From Pleurocapsales cyanobacterium LEGE 06147 (lineage in GTDB: Bacteria > Cyanobacteriota > Cyanobacteriia > Cyanobacteriales > Xenococcaceae): a stretch of DNA of 32,489 nt. Each line of letters opens with the position of its first letter. Position 1 is the first letter of the stretch. Below are positions 1 to 7,215 of the stretch, piece by piece. Location: NCBI GenBank assembly GCA_015207585.1, contig JADEWQ010000067.1, forward strand, positions 1 through 32,489, written 5' to 3'. The translations under genes and the position numbers were made by a program. The notes beneath the pieces were generated by a model that had not been told where the DNA came from, made no database searches, and saw only the letters and a program-made list of their open reading frames with translations.

Positions 1-2
1 TT

Positions 3-419
3 TTCAGAGACGATCTGGGCTTGATGTACTTTGCCACAGTCGAGTCAGCTACGGGAAAGCTTGTCAATTTGCAAATGACTCCAACACAAATTAAACACTT
101 TCGAGTCAATCGCGCTTCAAACGCTGACGTTCTATGGCTCAGGGATATCTTAAATCGAGAAGGAGAAAGGTTTGGTACTCAAGCGAGATTAAACCGGGAT
201 AACACTTTAACCTACTTACATGGCTTGCGACTAAACTTCCACGGGAGAAACTTCTTCTTTAACAGACAAAATACTTGGTTTTTCCTCTTTATTTTGTCGG
301 GCTTCTATCGTCATGTGACTGAGTTTGTCATACAATTTTATATTTTTATTAAGAGTCCACCAATCATAAAGAAAAATCTCCACTGGTCGCCACATGGCTA
401 CCCAGCCAATAATCGCTAA
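3..419 (+). CDS. CapA-like (poly-gamma-glutamate synthesis/metallophosphatase family) protein, 3' end only
   Basis: The open frame already runs at the window edge (about FRDDLGLMYF), so the gene starts upstream. The recognisable part, up to about base 225 (RVNRASNADVLWLRDILNREG and NTLTYL-type ending), resembles the C-terminal end of cyanobacterial CapA-family proteins, from memory of the family and without alignment. These are membrane-linked metallophosphatase-fold proteins named for poly-gamma-glutamate capsule synthesis, but the role in cyanobacteria is not settled. After base ~230 the frame continues for about 60 codons of low-complexity, hydrophobic residues to a stop at 417. That tail lies entirely antisense to the convergent gene ending at 231. 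A stop (taa) lies one frame off at 208-210 and another at 232-234, so a small frameshift or lost stop near 205 probably extended the protein. No catalytic residues are inside the window. The family call is moderate; the 3' extension is what I see directly. Confidence 0.5.
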   Translation, partial: FRDDLGLMYFATVESATGKLVNLQMTPTQIKHFRVNRASNADVLWLRDILNREGERFGTQARLNRDNTLTYLHGLRLNFHGRNFFFNRQNTWFFLFILSGFYRHVTEFVIQFYIFIKSPPIIKKNLHWSPHGYPANNR

Positions 420-836
420 TCCTTCCTGAAAAATATGAGTCAGAGGTCCATTTGCTAGCCAGTTTGTTAGTTCATTAATACTAATACAGGCAAACAAAAA
501 TATTAGACCGACAATTAAAGAAGTGCGTCCTTGGCGCAAAATTGTACGCAGTTCCTTTTCAGCGTTTTGTCTCCTGTAATCAAAGTAGTTATGTATAGCT
601 TCGGGTAAGATTTGTTTGGCTTGGTACTGTTCGGAGCAAGGAAGGTAAAAAACTAGCTTGAGTGGTGTACTAAGAGAAAATTCTTTGGCAGACTGGACAA
701 TATAACTCTCAACCTCATCATCTAAATCTTTTTCTATAAAGGGAGAGGGATCGAAAGAATTGAATAGTTGAGCAATACTACTTAGTTTCACCTCTACTAG
801 ATAAGTGTTACCTTCACTGTTGTAATATTTCTTCAT
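231..836 (-). CDS. Conserved membrane protein of unknown function, two membrane segments
   Basis: This 201-residue protein has a soluble N-terminal half and two hydrophobic segments at about residues 104-128 and 138-158. A short charged C-terminal tail follows (NKEEKPS..EEVSPVEV). The stretch GWVAMWRPVEIFLYDWW just after the second membrane segment, and the preceding GRTSLIVGLIFLF, look like a conserved block I have met in uncharacterised bacterial membrane proteins, but I cannot attach a function. The start at 836 (ATG, MKKYYN) is supported by the lack of a better one and the coding-like composition. It converges with the CapA-like gene, whose extended 3' end overlaps it. The downstream side on this strand holds no partner gene. 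Function unknown. Confidence 0.75.
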   Translation of the reverse strand: MKKYYNSEGNTYLVEVKLSSIAQLFNSFDPSPFIEKDLDDEVESYIVQSAKEFSLSTPLKLVFYLPCSEQYQAKQILPEAIHNYFDYRRQNAEKELRTILRQGRTSLIVGLIFLFACISINELTNWLANGPLTHIFQEGLAIIGWVAMWRPVEIFLYDWWTLNKNIKLYDKLSHMTIEARQNKEEKPSILSVKEEVSPVEV

Positions 837-944
837 CTGTTTAAAGAAACTATTCTTGATTGCCTTATTCTCACTGATTTACGATTAATCGTAAAATCGT
901 ACGGACATTGTTTATGCCGGCGAAACTACCCACCAAAGTCTTAT

Positions 945-1095
945 TAAAGCTTTCAGCTTGATAGCTCGATGAAGGTTTTCTGAGACATCATATAGTTAAT
1001 CGCTTCATCTGAGGTTCGGAGTTTTTGGTAGGAACCCATTTATCTACTCGCTTTAGATTTTCTGTATTATTGTTAGTGAGTTTTTTACCAATCAT
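945..1095 (-). pseudogene. Decayed ribbon-helix-helix antitoxin (5' part, frameshifted)
   Basis: From the ATG at 1095 the minus strand reads a hydrophilic leader (KRVDKWVPTKNSEPQ) and then MKRLTI, which is followed directly by TGA at 988-990. Skipping one base at that stop gives DVSENLHRAIKLKAL in the next frame. The joined sequence MKRLTI-DVSENLHRAIKLKAL is the classic beta-strand plus helix 1 of a ribbon-helix-helix antitoxin. Similarity then ends; the second helix and the C-terminal toxin-binding part are missing. I therefore read it as the remnant of a toxin-antitoxin operon whose toxin is gone. The reading rests on translation by eye and family knowledge, not on a database hit. Confidence 0.6.
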
Positions 1096-1126
1096 AGTTT
1101 TCCTAAAACTGAAGATGGGCGATCGC

Positions 1127-2293
1127 TCAATTCTTATTTTGAGAAAGGCGCATCCACATGGGCAACTGACGTTCGCCGCCACCAGTGATGCGCTCAACAG
1201 CAGCTTCTATCTCCAAGCGGACATCGAATTCGCTCTCGCGCTCACCCGCTATCTGCAATGCAGCGAGTGCTGTTTTGTCGCCCATCTCATTCAAAAAACG
1301 TGCAGCCCGCCAACGCACCAATTTTGAACGGTCTTGTAGCGCTCTACACATGGTTGGGATAGCTTGCTCGTTCCCCAAATCACTTAAAGCATCTCCCGCC
1401 GTGCGACGTACCACGGAGGAGCTATCGTTGAGAACTACTCGGCTCAGAGGTTTCACTGCTTCTGGCATTTCGCTAGCACCGAGAAGTGCTGCTGCCCAGC
1501 GTCGAATGGCTGCTTGGGAGTCATCCAAAGCTTTAACTAGGGTGGGGAAAGTACCAGTATTAATTTTTAGCTTTTGAATGGCTTTGAGCCTTACTTTCCA
1601 ATCGCTGGACTCAAGGAGTGCTAGTAAATCTTCTTGAGAAGCTTTTTCGGAGGTAGGAACTGGGGATTGTGAACCCGCAAGCGCGGCTTGTTCCAAACGA
1701 GCCAATTCTTCATCATCAATGAGGCTCGCCACTTCATCAGCGACCATCTTAGCTATTTCCTTTGGGTTCCCGTGACGGGGCGAGTAAGGTTCCCAGTGAC
1801 GCTCTTGTACGTAATTAGCTCCCGTGGCTTGGAGGACGCGCTGTAGGACTTGCTCGAAGCGATCGCCTAGATTCACTCTCGCTTGCTCGGATGCGCCTAA
1901 AACTCTTACCTGAGAGGGAATGCCGCGAAAGACTAGGACGGCGATCTCTACCTCTCCTAAACTTTTACTCGTTGTCGCTTCACTCGTCTTATCGCCAGCC
2001 AAGGAATGGCTTGTTAAATCGGAAGCGGCATTGTCAGCTACCCCAAGCAAACGGGCGGCTTGAGAAAGGATTGGTTGCCAGTCGGCATTGCCATGGCGAG
2101 TCAGGGTGATAAAGTTGCTAGCCAGAAAAGCTTCTCGTACTCCTTCAATCTCAAGCAACTGTTTGACTTTATCGGGCACCCGAGCGAGCTGTTGACCTCG
2201 TTGTAGGGATAGAGGTTTCTCAACAACCTGCTTGTCAAGATTGAGCTTCATGCAGTTGGGGTTGGGCGTGGTTTCTAGAGAAGAAAGTTTCAT
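1127..2293 (-). CDS. Nfu N-terminal domain plus HEAT-repeat protein (CvfC-type)
   Basis: This is a 388-residue protein of three parts. Residues 2-85 carry the Nfu/NifU N-terminal scaffold domain, marked by TPNPNCMKL near the start and GVREAFLASNFITLTR. Residues ~110-200 match the small domain found in the 'virulence factor' (CvfC) family of Firmicutes and cyanobacteria (VLVFRGIPSQVRVLG ... ERHWEPYSPRHGNP). Residues ~225-375 are HEAT/PBS-lyase-type repeats (VKALDDSQAAIRRWAAALLG, DSSSVVRRTAGDALSDLG, DRSKLVRWRAARFLNEMG). It lacks the C-terminal CxxC domain of true Nfu, so it is not expected to carry an Fe-S cluster there. The role may be protein-protein scaffolding linked to Fe-S or stress proteins, but that is inference. 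The gene is monocistronic, with no close neighbour on its strand. Confidence 0.8.
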   Translation of the reverse strand: MKLSSLETTPNPNCMKLNLDKQVVEKPLSLQRGQQLARVPDKVKQLLEIEGVREAFLASNFITLTRHGNADWQPILSQAARLLGVADNAASDLTSHSLAGDKTSEATTSKSLGEVEIAVLVFRGIPSQVRVLGASEQARVNLGDRFEQVLQRVLQATGANYVQERHWEPYSPRHGNPKEIAKMVADEVASLIDDEELARLEQAALAGSQSPVPTSEKASQEDLLALLESSDWKVRLKAIQKLKINTGTFPTLVKALDDSQAAIRRWAAALLGASEMPEAVKPLSRVVLNDSSSVVRRTAGDALSDLGNEQAIPTMCRALQDRSKLVRWRAARFLNEMGDKTALAALQIAGERESEFDVRLEIEAAVERITGGGERQLPMWMRLSQNKN

Positions 2294-2454
2294 GTTTATA
2301 TTTTTTGAAGAGCGCCTATACTTTGACTGTAGCGAAATATCATTGCGAGCGAGCTGTCTTCACTCTTTTACCCTTCGCGATCGCGCCACTCAAAACCTAA
2401 TAAGCTAACTGTCAACTCTAACATTATATATTTGCTGATAAAACGGTAAAGTAT

Positions 2455-2724
2455 TCAATCAAGCACTTTATAAATAATGGCACCATTATCTTTGACATAA
2501 GTTTGGAGTACTCCTTTAGCTACTAAGTCGTTGAGTACATTAATTGTTTCTTCGTAGCTGACCTCGGTTGCAGATATAGCATCGGCTATAACAAAACCTT
2601 CCTTTTTTCTAGTAGCTAAAGCAAGAATGCGGTTTATGTATCGCTGCCGTTTCTGTTGACGGTATTCTCTGTAAAAATAGCCAGCCACGCCCGTAGCTAT
2701 AAGTAGCAAAATAAACTCTGGCAT
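2455..2724 (-). CDS. Small membrane-anchored protein with winged-helix-like C-terminus
   Basis: An 89-residue protein. Residues 3-19 form one hydrophobic segment (EFILLLIATGVAGYFY), followed by a basic stretch (REYRQQKRQRYINR). From residue ~32 the pattern ILALATRKKEGFVIADAISA ... SYEETINVLNDLVAKGVL ... GAIIYKVLD looks like a small helix-turn-helix/winged-helix: helix, helix, recognition helix, beta hairpin. This arrangement suggests a membrane-tethered protein with a small nucleic-acid- or protein-binding domain. A GGGAG sits very close (2-3 bases) before the ATG at 2724. I do not recognise a named family. The small size and clear pattern make it likely to be real. Confidence 0.65.
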   Translation of the reverse strand: MPEFILLLIATGVAGYFYREYRQQKRQRYINRILALATRKKEGFVIADAISATEVSYEETINVLNDLVAKGVLQTYVKDNGAIIYKVLD

Positions 2725-3028
2725 TACTCCCTAAACTCTATATGCCCAATTTCAATAATAATCACCAACCAGTCAAGATCGCGATCCCGCGCAGCGGGTG
2801 CTGCCGCATCTCGCGGGACGCTGCTACTCCTTATTCCCTATGGGCTTCGAAATCTCAGCAAAGCTGAGGCACTTTGTGGTCGAACCTTAACAATTTCTTC
2901 AACTCGAAGATACAGAGAGAAGAAATATTGTCTAGCCTGGTTGAATTGATGAGTTTGGTGGCTGGTTGACTGACAAAACTCGAGATACAAAGTTAGAAAA
3001 ATCCATTTTTAGATTGCGAGCTAAAAAC
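2725..3028. repeat. Gene-free stretch with GC-rich palindromic repeats
   Basis: About 300 bases without a credible gene. Bases 2778-2825 are much richer in GC than their surroundings and carry cgcg/gcggga units (gatcccgcgcagcgggtgc, then ctcgcgggacgctgc) that can fold back on each other. Bases 2853-2867 form a small hairpin (ctcag-caaag-ctgag). This resembles the dispersed short palindromic repeats common in cyanobacterial genomes. The plus-strand open frame over 2966-3154 is the shadow of the minus-strand gene at 3029-3229. Confidence 0.5.
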
Positions 3029-3229
3029 TTAGCTCAAGGAAACGTTGCTGCGATCGTAGGCAACTCCGAAATCATGAATAGTCTTGCCTTGGACATGACT
3101 GTGATATTTTTGTGTATCCACATCTATTCCGATTTCGCTAGCGGTACGATTTAGCATCGATTGCTCGCGCTTCCTAATCATTTGGTGGTGACGCATCATC
3201 AAGACGCGCGCTTTGTTTTGAACAGACAT
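3029..3229 (-). CDS. Small conserved-looking basic protein of unknown function
   Basis: A 66-residue protein (MSVQNKARVLMMRHHQMIRK...). The start is well supported: AAGGAGGT (minus strand, bases 3244-3237) sits 7 bases before the ATG at 3229, one of the best ribosome binding sites in the window, and a possible -10 element (TATGAT, minus strand, 3262-3257) lies just upstream. The N-terminal half is rich in Met, His, Arg and Gln and would form a basic helix (RVLMMRHHQMIRKREQSML). The C-terminal half is polar. I do not recognise a named family. It is divergent from the methionine-rich zinc-ribbon gene at 3432, with which it shares about 200 bases of AT-rich intergenic DNA. Confidence 0.65.
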   Translation of the reverse strand: MSVQNKARVLMMRHHQMIRKREQSMLNRTASEIGIDVDTQKYHSHVQGKTIHDFGVAYDRSNVSLS

Positions 3230-3236
3230 TTATTCC

Positions 3237-3244
3237 ACCTCCTT
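3237..3244 (-). promoter_or_regulatory. Strong Shine-Dalgarno site for the 66-residue gene
   Basis: The minus strand reads AAGGAGGT, ending 7 bases before the ATG at 3229. It matches the anti-Shine-Dalgarno almost perfectly and decides that the small gene is real. Most genes in this window have only weak sites. Confidence 0.75.
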
Positions 3245-3431
3245 CATTACACTCTTATCATATCATTTTCTGTATTAAATAATACAAAATTCGATAAAAA
3301 TAAAAGTTCATATAAACAGCGTTAAAATAATCATTTCGTACATGAGGTAATTGTAAAAAAAAACAATAACAGAGCAACAAAGCATAACTAATGTTAGTAA
3401 AAAGAATAAAGAGTTTGGTTTAGAAACTACG

Positions 3432-3965
3432 ATGGCTTATGTAGGTGAGCTAGATACAGGTCAAAAAATTTATTTAGAAAATCAGGGAACGCAAACATTA
3501 ATTACTAGTATTTTTAGCGGCTCGGGACAACAACAACAATCGAGTAATTCTATTTCTACCGGAAGCTGGACTGCCGAGCCTGAAATGTATAAGACTTCTA
3601 ATGGAGTTATTGTAGAAATTACTACTGCCGGAGGGAAATATTGCGTGCAAATTCAAGGCAGCAGCATGAGCGTAATGAATGAAACTCCATCCCTAAGCAA
3701 AGAACGACAAATGCAAATGCGGCAAGTTGAATCTACTCCTGCCTCATCGATGCCGCCAATGGAACCCATGAAACCGATGAAAATGGGAGATATGGAAATG
3801 AAGATGAATCCGATGGAAATGCGCATGGGTAATATGCAAATGCGGATGGGTTCTTCAACTTCTGACGAAATTCACCAAAGCAAAAGGCGTTTCTGTTCTC
3901 AATGTGGGGAATCAGTTCATCCTAACGATCGCTTTTGCTCTAGCTGCGGTCATCGACTCGATTAA
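3432..3965 (+). CDS. Methionine-rich protein with C-terminal zinc ribbon
   Basis: A 177-residue protein in three parts. Residues 1-83 form a beta-rich, Gly/Ser/Gln/Thr-containing domain (AYVGELDTGQKIYLENQG ... GGKYCVQIQG). Residues 94-139 hold 16 methionines, mostly as M-x-M or M-x-x-M (KPMKMGDMEMKMNPMEMRMG). Residues 155-175 are a zinc ribbon with two CxxC pairs: C155/C158 (CSQCGE) and C169/C172 (CSSCGHRLD). Zinc ribbons of this 'rubber-knuckle' type are common ends of regulatory or membrane-associated proteins. The methionine block could bind soft metals such as Cu(I), or simply be an expanded low-complexity repeat. No signal peptide is visible, so it is probably cytoplasmic. No strong ribosome binding site precedes the ATG. 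Function unknown. Confidence 0.75.
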   Translation: MAYVGELDTGQKIYLENQGTQTLITSIFSGSGQQQQSSNSISTGSWTAEPEMYKTSNGVIVEITTAGGKYCVQIQGSSMSVMNETPSLSKERQMQMRQVESTPASSMPPMEPMKPMKMGDMEMKMNPMEMRMGNMQMRMGSSTSDEIHQSKRRFCSQCGESVHPNDRFCSSCGHRLD

Positions 3966-4543
3966 GCAAACAGTTTTGATTTGGTCTCTAGGAAGTGCTT
4001 TTAAAAGATTTTTCCTCTTAGCTCGACTTTATCCATTTTCTAGCAACGCGATCGCTAACGCTAAAACCTATGTAGAACCGTAGTTTTACTTTTTCGATTT
4101 CACCGTGAATCAGTAACATGGAAAAAGTTTTTGCTGAAAAGCTAGGATTTTTGCCCTATAAGAAGAACCAAGTTCTTAATTTTGGATAAAGTCGAGCTTA
4201 GAATGACACCAGGTATAACCTGAGTAAGAATCCTAATTTGTTTGCCCTTGGTAAGATAGAAAACATATAAATTAAACATTAAAAGATTGCTCAAAGCGAT
4301 CGCATCTTTGTCAAAAATGCCGAAGCGTTGTCCTCTAGCAATAAAAAATCATAATATTGACTATCTCACGCTAATTTAAACCCAAACACCAACAAATTAG
4401 TTTTTGGCTGTGTCCCTACCGAGCAATGAGCGGCATAAGACCCGCTTATTGCTAATAAAAATCAAAAATCAACATAAAATCTATTAAACTATTTCAATAT
4501 AAAGGTTATAGCAATCGTCCTTTCGGTAAGTGACCAAAGAGGG
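3966..4543. other. 578-base intergenic region between convergent genes
   Basis: No credible open frame or RNA gene was found on either strand. It contains two small hairpins near 4162-4176 (aagaac-caa-gttctt) and 4211-4223 (caggt-ata-acctg), scattered HIP1-like sites, and a longer stem-loop at 4422-4453 described separately. The flanking genes point towards each other, so this DNA should mainly hold 3' ends. Confidence 0.5.
4422..4453. terminator. 12-bp stem-loop between convergent genes
   Basis: The arms agcaatgagcgg (4422-4433) and ccgcttattgct (4442-4453) pair over 12 positions with one G-U pair and an 8-base loop. It lies about 90 bases beyond the bciB stop. No clear T-run follows on either strand, so it may be a 3' end stabiliser rather than a classical terminator. 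Confidence 0.4.
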
Positions 4544-5737
4544 CTAATCGGGCAATTTATACTGTCCGACGATCCGTTTGGCATATTCGGGAACGTGAGA
4601 ATCGAGTTTCTCTGGATGATTGCGTTTTACGTATAAATAATTGCGAGTGAAATGGGAATCGATAGAAAAACGGGCGTATTCCAAACCTTGAGGACCAATT
4701 TTTTCAATTACTACTCCCATCAATTTAGCTGCCCACATGGGTAGAGTAACGCCTTTGTCATAGGCTGGAATACTCTGTTGTACCGCTTGCTTTCTATCTC
4801 CTTTAGACATCACTGGCTGGATATCTATTTCTTCTCTTACTAAATCCAGCATTTCCTTTCCCTTATCATTGCGGACGACAATCCATTGCCAACCGAAAGG
4901 TGCGCCCATATAACCTACAACTAAATCGGCTAAGGAGTTGACGTAATCAAAACAACTCATACAAGAGGGAGCGAATACATCTTTAAGTTGGTTGGTTTTT
5001 AGTCCAAAAAAAGGAACTTTTTCAATTGTGCCGTCTTCGTGCTTAAAGTGTATCCGAAAGTCTTGCATGAACTCGTAATGTACTACTGTATCGGGAGATT
5101 TGCTAGTAGTTTCTAAAAATTTTTGCAGTCCCGCACGGGTGACGTTATCTACACAAGGAGTACCCAAAACATAAAGTTTTTCTAAACCCAATTCTTTTTC
5201 TACTGTCCGCAGTGCTTGAATTTGGCAACCGACCCCAATTACTAGCAGTCGCTTCATTCCTGACTGTTCTATTTGTTCTAAGATTGATAGATTGGGAGAA
5301 AGAGTAGGTTTATTAACTCGTGCCGCCAATACTTCTTCTGGAGTTCTGGCAATTATTGGCATTGGCTGAAAACGGTCTTCTTTTGTATTCTGAACGCAGA
5401 CAACCCCTTCAACTATACCCCGATTGAGCATTTCACAAGCAATGGTACTGACGATCCCCGTCCACTGCGCCCCTTCTATAGGTTGTTTTTTTCGTGCTGC
5501 CATCATGTCTTGATGAACGCCAAAGTACCAATCGTTTTCATTATCTAGGTTGCGGCTGCGTCCGTGGGCTCGTGCTTCTAGTTCAGCTATTTGTTGATTG
5601 AGAAACGCACAGGCTTCTTTGACGTAGTGGATATAGTAAGTATCGCAAAGTCCGCATTCACTACACAGTTCTTTAGCTGGACGACGGCTACTGGGTTTGA
5701 GTGCTTTGGCTTTTTTGTGCGGGGCAACAGCGGTCAT
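4544..5737 (-). CDS. bciB: Ferredoxin-dependent 3,8-divinyl (proto)chlorophyllide 8-vinyl reductase, BciB/FrhB family
   Basis: A 397-residue member of the coenzyme F420 hydrogenase beta-subunit (FrhB) family. The whole length reads like the cyanobacterial BciB proteins (Slr1923 type), which reduce the 8-vinyl group of divinyl chlorophyllide to ethyl with electrons from reduced ferredoxin through Fe-S clusters and FAD. This is a late step of chlorophyll a synthesis. Visible features are an N-terminal Cys cluster C25-x2-C28-x2-C31 (CSECGLC), a central GVGCQIQALR with C171, LGTPCVDNV with C195, and a later CMSC pair (C259/C262). The N-terminal KALKPSSRRPAKELCSECG is typical of the cyanobacterial group. 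The length is usual. The ATG at 5737 has no strong ribosome binding site. The plant relative acts on 7-hydroxymethyl chlorophyll a, but in cyanobacteria the divinyl reductase role is established. The gene stands alone. Confidence 0.9.
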   Translation of the reverse strand: MTAVAPHKKAKALKPSSRRPAKELCSECGLCDTYYIHYVKEACAFLNQQIAELEARAHGRSRNLDNENDWYFGVHQDMMAARKKQPIEGAQWTGIVSTIACEMLNRGIVEGVVCVQNTKEDRFQPMPIIARTPEEVLAARVNKPTLSPNLSILEQIEQSGMKRLLVIGVGCQIQALRTVEKELGLEKLYVLGTPCVDNVTRAGLQKFLETTSKSPDTVVHYEFMQDFRIHFKHEDGTIEKVPFFGLKTNQLKDVFAPSCMSCFDYVNSLADLVVGYMGAPFGWQWIVVRNDKGKEMLDLVREEIDIQPVMSKGDRKQAVQQSIPAYDKGVTLPMWAAKLMGVVIEKIGPQGLEYARFSIDSHFTRNYLYVKRNHPEKLDSHVPEYAKRIVGQYKLPD

Positions 5738-5939
5738 ATTAAAGAGCTTTTGAAACTGAGATGGATAATATTTGTCAGATTACGTCAATGTTAGGTTTTG
5801 AAGCTAAAGTTTGTAAAGGTTTGTAATGATAAAAAATTACTTTAGTTCTAGCTGTTTTGTTTGAAGCAATAGTATGAATATTTCTTGCGTAATCTCATTA
5901 TTCTATCAATTAGTTTGATTACTGTTTATTTCGTAAACG

Positions 5940-6436
5940 ATTGGGATAAACATGATTAATCTGGCAGAGGAGCAAGGACCGATCGAGCCTAGTAAAATTG
6001 TATTAGTCGAGCCGACTTCAGGCAATACAGGTATAGCTCTGGCAATGGCAGCAGCAGCCAAAGGTTATCAGTTAATCTTGACCATGCCAGAGACGATGAG
6101 TAAAGAAAGGCGGGCGATGCTGCGAGCTTATGGCGCGCAGTTAGGGCTGATTTCTGGCAACGAAGGAATGAGCGGCTGCATTCGACGAGCGCAGCACATT
6201 GTGGAAACCACTCTTCTATGCTGCAACAGTTTAATAATGGGATCGATCCAGACGTTGACCGACGTACCCCAGACGTTGACCGACGTACCGCAGCAGAAGA
6301 AATTTGGGCAGATAAAGTTGCTCGAAGACCCAAAAATCGCGGCAAAATAATTGTGATGATTCAACCTAGCTTTGGCGAACGCTACCTCAGTACGCCTCTG
6401 TTTCAGGATTTAGAAAATACTTACTCATTGGAGTAA
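5940..6436 (+). pseudogene. cysK: Decayed cysteine synthase A gene (cysK) with truncation, frameshift and internal deletion
   Basis: The stretch from 5940 reads [13 protein letters not shown] ... [24 protein letters not shown] ... [20 protein letters not shown] ... [18 protein letters not shown], clearly an O-acetylserine sulfhydrylase, including the TSGNTG substrate loop. Similarity begins before the first ATG (5952), directly after an in-frame taa (5934-5936). The N-terminal ~50 residues, including the PLP-binding lysine, are therefore gone. Near 6215 the frame shifts; the continuation (LQQFNNG ... TAAEEIWAD) is in the next frame. After IWAD the protein jumps to [25 protein letters not shown], the extreme C-terminus, so about 150 central residues are deleted. 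A perfect 21-bp tandem duplication adds PDVDRRT twice. It cannot make an active enzyme. A functional cysK must be elsewhere if the cell keeps this step. Confidence 0.9.
6248..6289 (+). repeat. Perfect 21-bp tandem duplication inside the cysK fossil
   Basis: The unit ccagacgttgaccgacgtac+c occurs at 6248-6268 and again at 6269-6289 without a mismatch. It is in frame (seven codons, PDVDRRT twice) in the frame of the C-terminal fragment. Confidence 0.9.
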
Positions 6437-6441
6437 AGCGA

Positions 6442-7134
6442 GTGAATTATTATCAAACTCTTGAAGTTAATCCCCAAGCTACCCAGCAAGAAATCAAACA
6501 AGCTTATCGGCGTTTAGTCAAACTGTTTCACCCCGACACTCAAACTAAAAATGCCGATCGCGACAAAATTATTCAAATTAATGCTGCTTACGAAATATTA
6601 AGCAATCCTCGAAGTCGCCGTAGCTACGATCTAAATCTGACATCCGATTTGGGCGATCGCTTTTCTGTTAATAGAGAACAAAGAACTGCTCGAGCACAAC
6701 GAGAGTACCAACGCTACCGTCAAGCAGGACGTGCCGAAGATATTCATCATCAAAGATGGCTCGAAGAGGTTTATGTTCCTACTAATCGACTCATCTTTAA
6801 AATTCTTAATCCTTTAAATGCCGAGATCGATTCTCTTGCTGGCGATCCTTTTGATGACGAACTAATTTCAACTTTTCAAACTTATCTAGAGCATTGTCGT
6901 CAATGTTTACAATTAGCGCAACAAACTTTTGCTTCTCAACCCAATCCCTCTAAATTGGCTGAGGTTGCCGTTAATCTCTACTACTGTCTCAATCAAATCG
7001 ACGATGGCATTAAAGAATTAGAGTGGTTTGTCCTCAACTACGACGATCGCCACCTCCATACAGGTCAAGAAATATTTAGAATTGCTCGCCGATTGCACCG
7101 TCAAGTTCAAGCGGCAGCTAAATTTTTTGTGTAG
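6442..7134 (+). CDS. J-domain (DnaJ-like) protein
   Basis: A 230-residue protein with an N-terminal J domain at residues 2-65 (YYQTLEVNPQATQQEIKQAYRRL, then the HPD motif at H30-P31-D32, then INAAYEILSNPRSRRSYD). The HPD motif stimulates the ATPase of a DnaK/Hsp70 partner. There is no Gly/Phe region, no zinc-finger CxxCxGxG and no DnaJ C-terminal fold, so it is a type III J protein. The remaining ~165 residues are helical and polar (EFQ/YQRYRQAGRAEDIHHQRWLEEVY ... LEHCRQCLQLAQQTF) and may select the client. The start is GTG, with GGAG (6430-6433) 8 bases upstream. It follows the cysK fossil by a few bases and may have been co-transcribed with the intact ancestor. Confidence 0.9.
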   Translation: MNYYQTLEVNPQATQQEIKQAYRRLVKLFHPDTQTKNADRDKIIQINAAYEILSNPRSRRSYDLNLTSDLGDRFSVNREQRTARAQREYQRYRQAGRAEDIHHQRWLEEVYVPTNRLIFKILNPLNAEIDSLAGDPFDDELISTFQTYLEHCRQCLQLAQQTFASQPNPSKLAEVAVNLYYCLNQIDDGIKELEWFVLNYDDRHLHTGQEIFRIARRLHRQVQAAAKFFV

Positions 7135-7215
7135 GTGGCAGATGTCAAGAAGCAATTAATGTCGAAATTAGTTTATCCTGGGAGAGAGTCGGTTTACTAA
7201 ACTTTACATTTTTCT

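Noticed and set aside
2966-3154. 62-residue plus-strand frame
   Set aside because: It is the shadow of the minus-strand small gene, which has a strong ribosome binding site.
3966-4543. 23-codon frame MEKVFAEKLGFLPYKKNQVL at about 4118
   Set aside because: Too short, no ribosome binding site, and no independent support.
5989-6364. Minus-strand frames across the cysK fossil
   Set aside because: They are antisense shadows of the CysK coding sequence and lack start signals.
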